From an uncultured bacterium (lineage in GTDB: Bacteria; Patescibacteriota; Saccharimonadia; Saccharimonadales; Saccharimonadaceae): a DNA stretch of 64,000 bases. The notes under the pieces are model-generated. The model did not search any database. It had not been told where the DNA came from and saw nothing but the letters and a program-made list of their open reading frames with translations. This document shows positions 60,759 to 64,000 of this stretch, piece after piece. The stretch's first letter is position 1. Each line of letters starts with the position of its first letter. The stretch lies in contig CALHPA010000002.1 of NCBI GenBank assembly GCA_938036155.1, positions 56,822 to 120,821 of the forward strand. Reading direction: 5' to 3'. The translations under genes and the position numbers were made by a program.

Positions 60759-62390
60759 ATGAAATCAAAAGTTAGATCAATTGTTTCGAAAGCTAACTCA
60801 AGATTAACAGTAAAATTTGCAGCAATCGTTCTTGCGAGCTCGACGCTTTTGTCGAGCTTGTTAGGCTTTTTGCGAGATAGGCTTTTAAATTCATATTATT
60901 TAGATTCTTATCCAGACGGAATTGATGCTTACACGGTAGCTTTTACGATTCCTGATTTTATGTTTTTTATTTTGGTTTCGGGTGCTTTAAGTGTAACGTT
61001 TATTCCAGTTTTTAACCAGCGAATGGCAAATCGAAATAAAAAATCTGCTTGGGAATTAAGTTCGAGTGTTTTGAATTTGTTAGCACTTTTAACTTTAGTG
61101 ACATCTGTTTTAATTATTATTTTCGCAGAGCCTTTAGTTAAATATATTGTTGGTCCAGGGTTGAGTGAATCTTCACGCTCTTTAGCTATATCAATGATGC
61201 GTGTAATTGCAATTAACCCATTTCTTTTTGCAATTGCAACAGTTATAACAAGCGTTCAGCAAGCAATTGGGAGATTTACTTTTTCAGCTCTCGCGCCTGC
61301 AATTTATAACATTGGAATTATTATCGGAACGGTATTTTTCACAAATGGAATCAATATTTTTGGTATTCAAATTTTCGAAGGTGGAATTATGGGTGTTGCG
61401 ATTGGAGTGGCTTTTGGCTCAGTTCTACAACTTTTGATTGCGGCAGCTGGTTTGATTGGTGTTGATTTTAAATATCAATTTCGAATTTTCTGGAAAAATA
61501 GAGGCTTTCAACAGGTGATGAAGCTACTGCCAACACGTTCAATGGATCAAGGTCTAGATTATGTGAACTCAATTGTTGAAACAAATATGGCAAGTCGAAT
61601 GGGTTCAGGAACAGTTCGTGCCTATTCACAAAGCTTAACTCTTCAGATGATGCCGGTAAACTTAATTGGTGTGGCGATTTCTACAGCATTTTTCCCCAAT
61701 TTAACTGAAAGATTAGCAATTGGTCGAAAAGATCTCTTTCGAAAAGATTTACAATCAGCTCTTCGAATGATTATTTTCTTAGCCTTACCTGTTTCGGTTT
61801 TATTCTTTTTCTTGCGTGGTTATATTGTGAGTTTTATTAAAAACGGTGGTGATGATTTGATTGCTGGTCTTTTGGGGGTTCTTGTTCTTTCGATTTTTGC
61901 GCGTTCAGTTTATCATATTGCAGCAAGAAGTTTTTATGCAATGGAAGACACGAAAACGCCATTTTATATTTCACTAGTTGCAATTGGTTTGAATATTGTT
62001 TTGGCAATAATTTTCAGCTTAATTTTTAAATTCGGTGCTTATGGGTTAGCTTGGGCGCAGGCGATTGGCGCCGTTCTTGAAATTATAATTTTACTATTTT
62101 TGATGCGAAAAAGAATTAATGGACTTTTTGACGCGCAATTTCTTTCAGGGATTTTTCGAATGATGATTGCTAGTGCTGTAGCTGGTATAATTTGTTATTT
62201 ATTGGTGGCGAGAATGCCTTTACTTGGCTCTGACTTAAGGTTTTTCTCAACTTTTCCAAAATTTATATTTATTGGATTAGTAAGTTCAGCAACTTACGTC
62301 TTAGTTGCAAAATTGTTAAAACTTGAAGAAGCTGAGCCGATTATTTCGCAAATTAAAAAGATAATTTTCGTGCAGGTTAAGATTAAATAA
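60759..62390 (+). CDS. murJ: Lipid II flippase MurJ
   Basis: MurJ moves lipid II across the membrane for wall synthesis. The 543-residue protein has about 14 hydrophobic helices, with MurJ-like segments [42 protein letters not shown] and the [19 protein letters not shown] loop. It is translated from an ATG only 2 bp after ftsH. With the FemAB, MurE-like and deacetylase genes it shows an active peptidoglycan pathway. Confidence 0.93.
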   Translation: MKSKVRSIVSKANSRLTVKFAAIVLASSTLLSSLLGFLRDRLLNSYYLDSYPDGIDAYTVAFTIPDFMFFILVSGALSVTFIPVFNQRMANRNKKSAWELSSSVLNLLALLTLVTSVLIIIFAEPLVKYIVGPGLSESSRSLAISMMRVIAINPFLFAIATVITSVQQAIGRFTFSALAPAIYNIGIIIGTVFFTNGINIFGIQIFEGGIMGVAIGVAFGSVLQLLIAAAGLIGVDFKYQFRIFWKNRGFQQVMKLLPTRSMDQGLDYVNSIVETNMASRMGSGTVRAYSQSLTLQMMPVNLIGVAISTAFFPNLTERLAIGRKDLFRKDLQSALRMIIFLALPVSVLFFFLRGYIVSFIKNGGDDLIAGLLGVLVLSIFARSVYHIAARSFYAMEDTKTPFYISLVAIGLNIVLAIIFSLIFKFGAYGLAWAQAIGAVLEIIILLFLMRKRINGLFDAQFLSGIFRMMIASAVAGIICYLLVARMPLLGSDLRFFSTFPKFIFIGLVSSATYVLVAKLLKLEEAEPIISQIKKIIFVQVKIK

Positions 62391-62391
62391 T

Positions 62392-62420
62392 TTGCCTAAA
62401 CTTTAAAAATCTGTTAAAAT
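62392..62420 (+). promoter_or_regulatory. lepA promoter
   Basis: TTGCCT (62392-62397), a 17 bp spacer and TAAAAT (62415-62420) lie 11 nt before the ATG, giving a leader of only about 5 nt. Confidence 0.7.
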
Positions 62421-62431
62421 ATAGAAAGTTT

Positions 62432-64000
62432 ATGAATTTAGAAAAGATTAGAAATTTTTGTATTATTGCCCATATTGATCACGGTAAATCTACCTTAGCC
62501 GACCGAATGATGGAAATTACCGGTACGGTTCAAAAACGTGATATGAAATCGCAGCTTTTAGATTCGATGGATTTGGAGCGTGAAAAAGGTATTACTATTA
62601 AATTAACGCCAGTTACGATGAGCTGGAAGGGCGTTGAGCTTAACTTGATTGACACACCAGGGCATGTGGATTTTTCTTATGAAGTTTCACGTTCTCTTCA
62701 AGCTTGCGAAGGCGCAATTTTAGTGGTTGATGCTTCGCAAGGGATTCAAGCGCAAACTTTGGCTAATGTTTATCTTGCGATGGCGGCAGATTTGAAAATT
62801 ATTCCAGTTTTGAATAAAATTGATTTACCAAGCGCAAGGTGTGATGAAGTAAAAGAAGAAATAGAAGATGTTATAGGAATTGAAGCGATGGATGCACCTC
62901 TGGTTTCGGCTAAAGAGGGACTGGGAATTGAAGATTTATTGGAAAGCATAGTGAAAAGTGTACCGGCACCGAAGGGAGACGTCAACGGAAAGTTAAAAGC
63001 ACTAATATTTGATTCATACTACGACAACTATAAAGGAGTAATAATATATGCAAGAGTTTTTGACGGTAGAGTAAAACCTGGAGAAATAATCAGATTGATG
63101 AATTCAAAGACCAAGTATGAAGTTACAGAAGTTGGAATCCTGTCTCCGAGACCGGTTATGAAAAAAGAATTGAAAGCAGGAGAGGTAGGATATATTTTAG
63201 CGAGTATAAAACAAGTTAGAGATGCAAGAGTTGGAGATACGATAACGTTGGATGAAGATCCTGCTGATGAACCGTTACCGGGCTATAAAAAGGCACAGTC
63301 TATGGTATATTGCGGAATATATCCGGCAGAGGGAGAAAAATATGAAAATGTAAAAGATGCATTGGAAAAACTTCAAGTTAACGATGCAGCGTTTAACTTT
63401 GAACCGGAAACCTCAAAGGCACTGGGATTTGGATTTAGATGCGGTTTTTTGGGATTATTGCATATGGAAATCATAGTGGAGAGGCTTGAAAGAGAGTTCA
63501 ATCTAGCGGTAATCACAACTTCACCAAGTGTAATTTACAAAGTGATAGGAGTGGATGGAAGTGAAACGATGGTTCAAAATCCGAGTAATTTGCCGGATTT
63601 AACAACAATAAAACATCTGGAAGAGCCCATAGTAAAAGCAGATATAATGATACCTAAAGAATATGTAGGGAATATTATGGAAATATGCCAGGATAGAAGA
63701 GGTAAACTGTTGCATATGGAGTACATAACAGAAGATAGGGTGCAGCTACACTACGAAATGCCTTTAAATGAAGTCATATATGATTTTTTTGATGCCCTTA
63801 AGTCTAAAACCAGAGGCTACGGTTCTTTGGACTATGAATTTGTGAGATACGAACCATCTAAGTTAGTCAAGATGTATATTTTACTCAATAAAGAGTTGGT
63901 AGATGCATTTTCTATGATCGTACATGAGTCAAAGGCATATCAAAGAGGGAAATTTGTGTGTGAAAAATTAAAAGAGGTAATTCCTATGCATCAGTTTGAG
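62432..64000 (+). CDS. lepA: Elongation factor 4 (LepA), 3' end outside window, mosaic
   Basis: LepA is a ribosome-bound GTPase that helps 30S biogenesis and translation under stress. The frame is open for 523 codons to the window edge. It begins [20 protein letters not shown] (G1), then DTPGHVDFS (G3) and NKID (G4, residue 128). Domains II to IV follow, including [17 protein letters not shown]. Up to about 62815 codon use matches the window. After that arginine is only AGA/AGG and isoleucine is mostly ATA, and no TTCGAA occurs. The protein stays in frame, so the break falls near the conserved NKIDLPSA. See findings. Confidence 0.93.
   Translation, partial: MNLEKIRNFCIIAHIDHGKSTLADRMMEITGTVQKRDMKSQLLDSMDLEREKGITIKLTPVTMSWKGVELNLIDTPGHVDFSYEVSRSLQACEGAILVVDASQGIQAQTLANVYLAMAADLKIIPVLNKIDLPSARCDEVKEEIEDVIGIEAMDAPLVSAKEGLGIEDLLESIVKSVPAPKGDVNGKLKALIFDSYYDNYKGVIIYARVFDGRVKPGEIIRLMNSKTKYEVTEVGILSPRPVMKKELKAGEVGYILASIKQVRDARVGDTITLDEDPADEPLPGYKKAQSMVYCGIYPAEGEKYENVKDALEKLQVNDAAFNFEPETSKALGFGFRCGFLGLLHMEIIVERLEREFNLAVITTSPSVIYKVIGVDGSETMVQNPSNLPDLTTIKHLEEPIVKADIMIPKEYVGNIMEICQDRRGKLLHMEYITEDRVQLHYEMPLNEVIYDFFDALKSKTRGYGSLDYEFVRYEPSKLVKMYILLNKELVDAFSMIVHESKAYQRGKFVCEKLKEVIPMHQFE

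Overview
The window looks like a piece of a Candidatus Saccharibacteria (TM7, CPR/Patescibacteria) chromosome around its replication origin. The evidence is low GC, short intergenic gaps, small divergent housekeeping proteins, a minimal type IV secretion locus with many VirB2-like pilins, FemAB and MurE-like wall enzymes, lamin-tail surface proteins, and almost no biosynthetic genes. Species is not assigned. Nearly all of it (1 to about 62.8 kb) has one style: CGN arginine codons, ATT isoleucine and a very frequent TTCGAA word. The last 1.2 kb does not.

Layout. 0-16 kb: housekeeping genes (rpsT, tsaD, femAB-like, valS, rpsO, pnp, a MacB-like ABC exporter, rlmH, HIT-zwf) mixed with small single-gene units of unknown function, each with its own promoter, Shine-Dalgarno sequence and terminator. 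A 13-unit TAGA microsatellite lies at 9.62 kb. 16-26 kb: a MurE-like ligase, a large surface protein, a PGI/PMI isomerase, a polysaccharide deacetylase, ComF and six tRNAs, among them four different serine tRNAs. 26-42 kb: an Hsp20 gene, then a minus-strand array of six VirB2/TrbC-like pilins (a seventh lies alone at 10.4 kb). Facing it is a plus-strand run with VirB6-like, PrgI-like, VirB4 split into two genes, a membrane M23 peptidase, a three-domain secreted hydrolase and a PEGA protein. This is best read as a monoderm-type secretion or pilus apparatus with its own wall-cutting enzymes.

42-46.6 kb is the origin region: recF, dnaN, a DnaA-box-rich AT-rich gap, dnaA, more DnaA boxes, and divergent rpmH. 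46.7-58 kb holds two lamin-tail surface proteins running into ruvC-ruvA, then ruvB, a pseudopilin, recA-recX, a PRC-barrel protein, a PilB/GspE-like protein that has lost its P-loop, and tilS. 58-62.4 kb holds ftsH and murJ. The window ends inside lepA. Its first ~128 codons match the rest of the window, but the remainder switches abruptly to AGA/AGG arginine and ATA isoleucine, as in a low-GC Clostridia-like genome. This suggests an assembly chimera or a recombination mosaic.

Expression signals are regular. Promoters are close to TTGACA-N17-TATAAT, often with an extended TG. Many housekeeping genes start 6-9 nt after the -10 box with no Shine-Dalgarno sequence, implying leaderless mRNAs, while small accessory genes carry strong AGGAGG or AGGGGGTG sites. 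The most rewarding points for follow-up are the lepA junction, the leaderless pattern, the TTCGAA palindrome, the pilin array with its secretion locus and hydrolases, the P-loop-less PilB-like protein, and the tRNA-Arg(GCG) that fits unusually common CGA codons.
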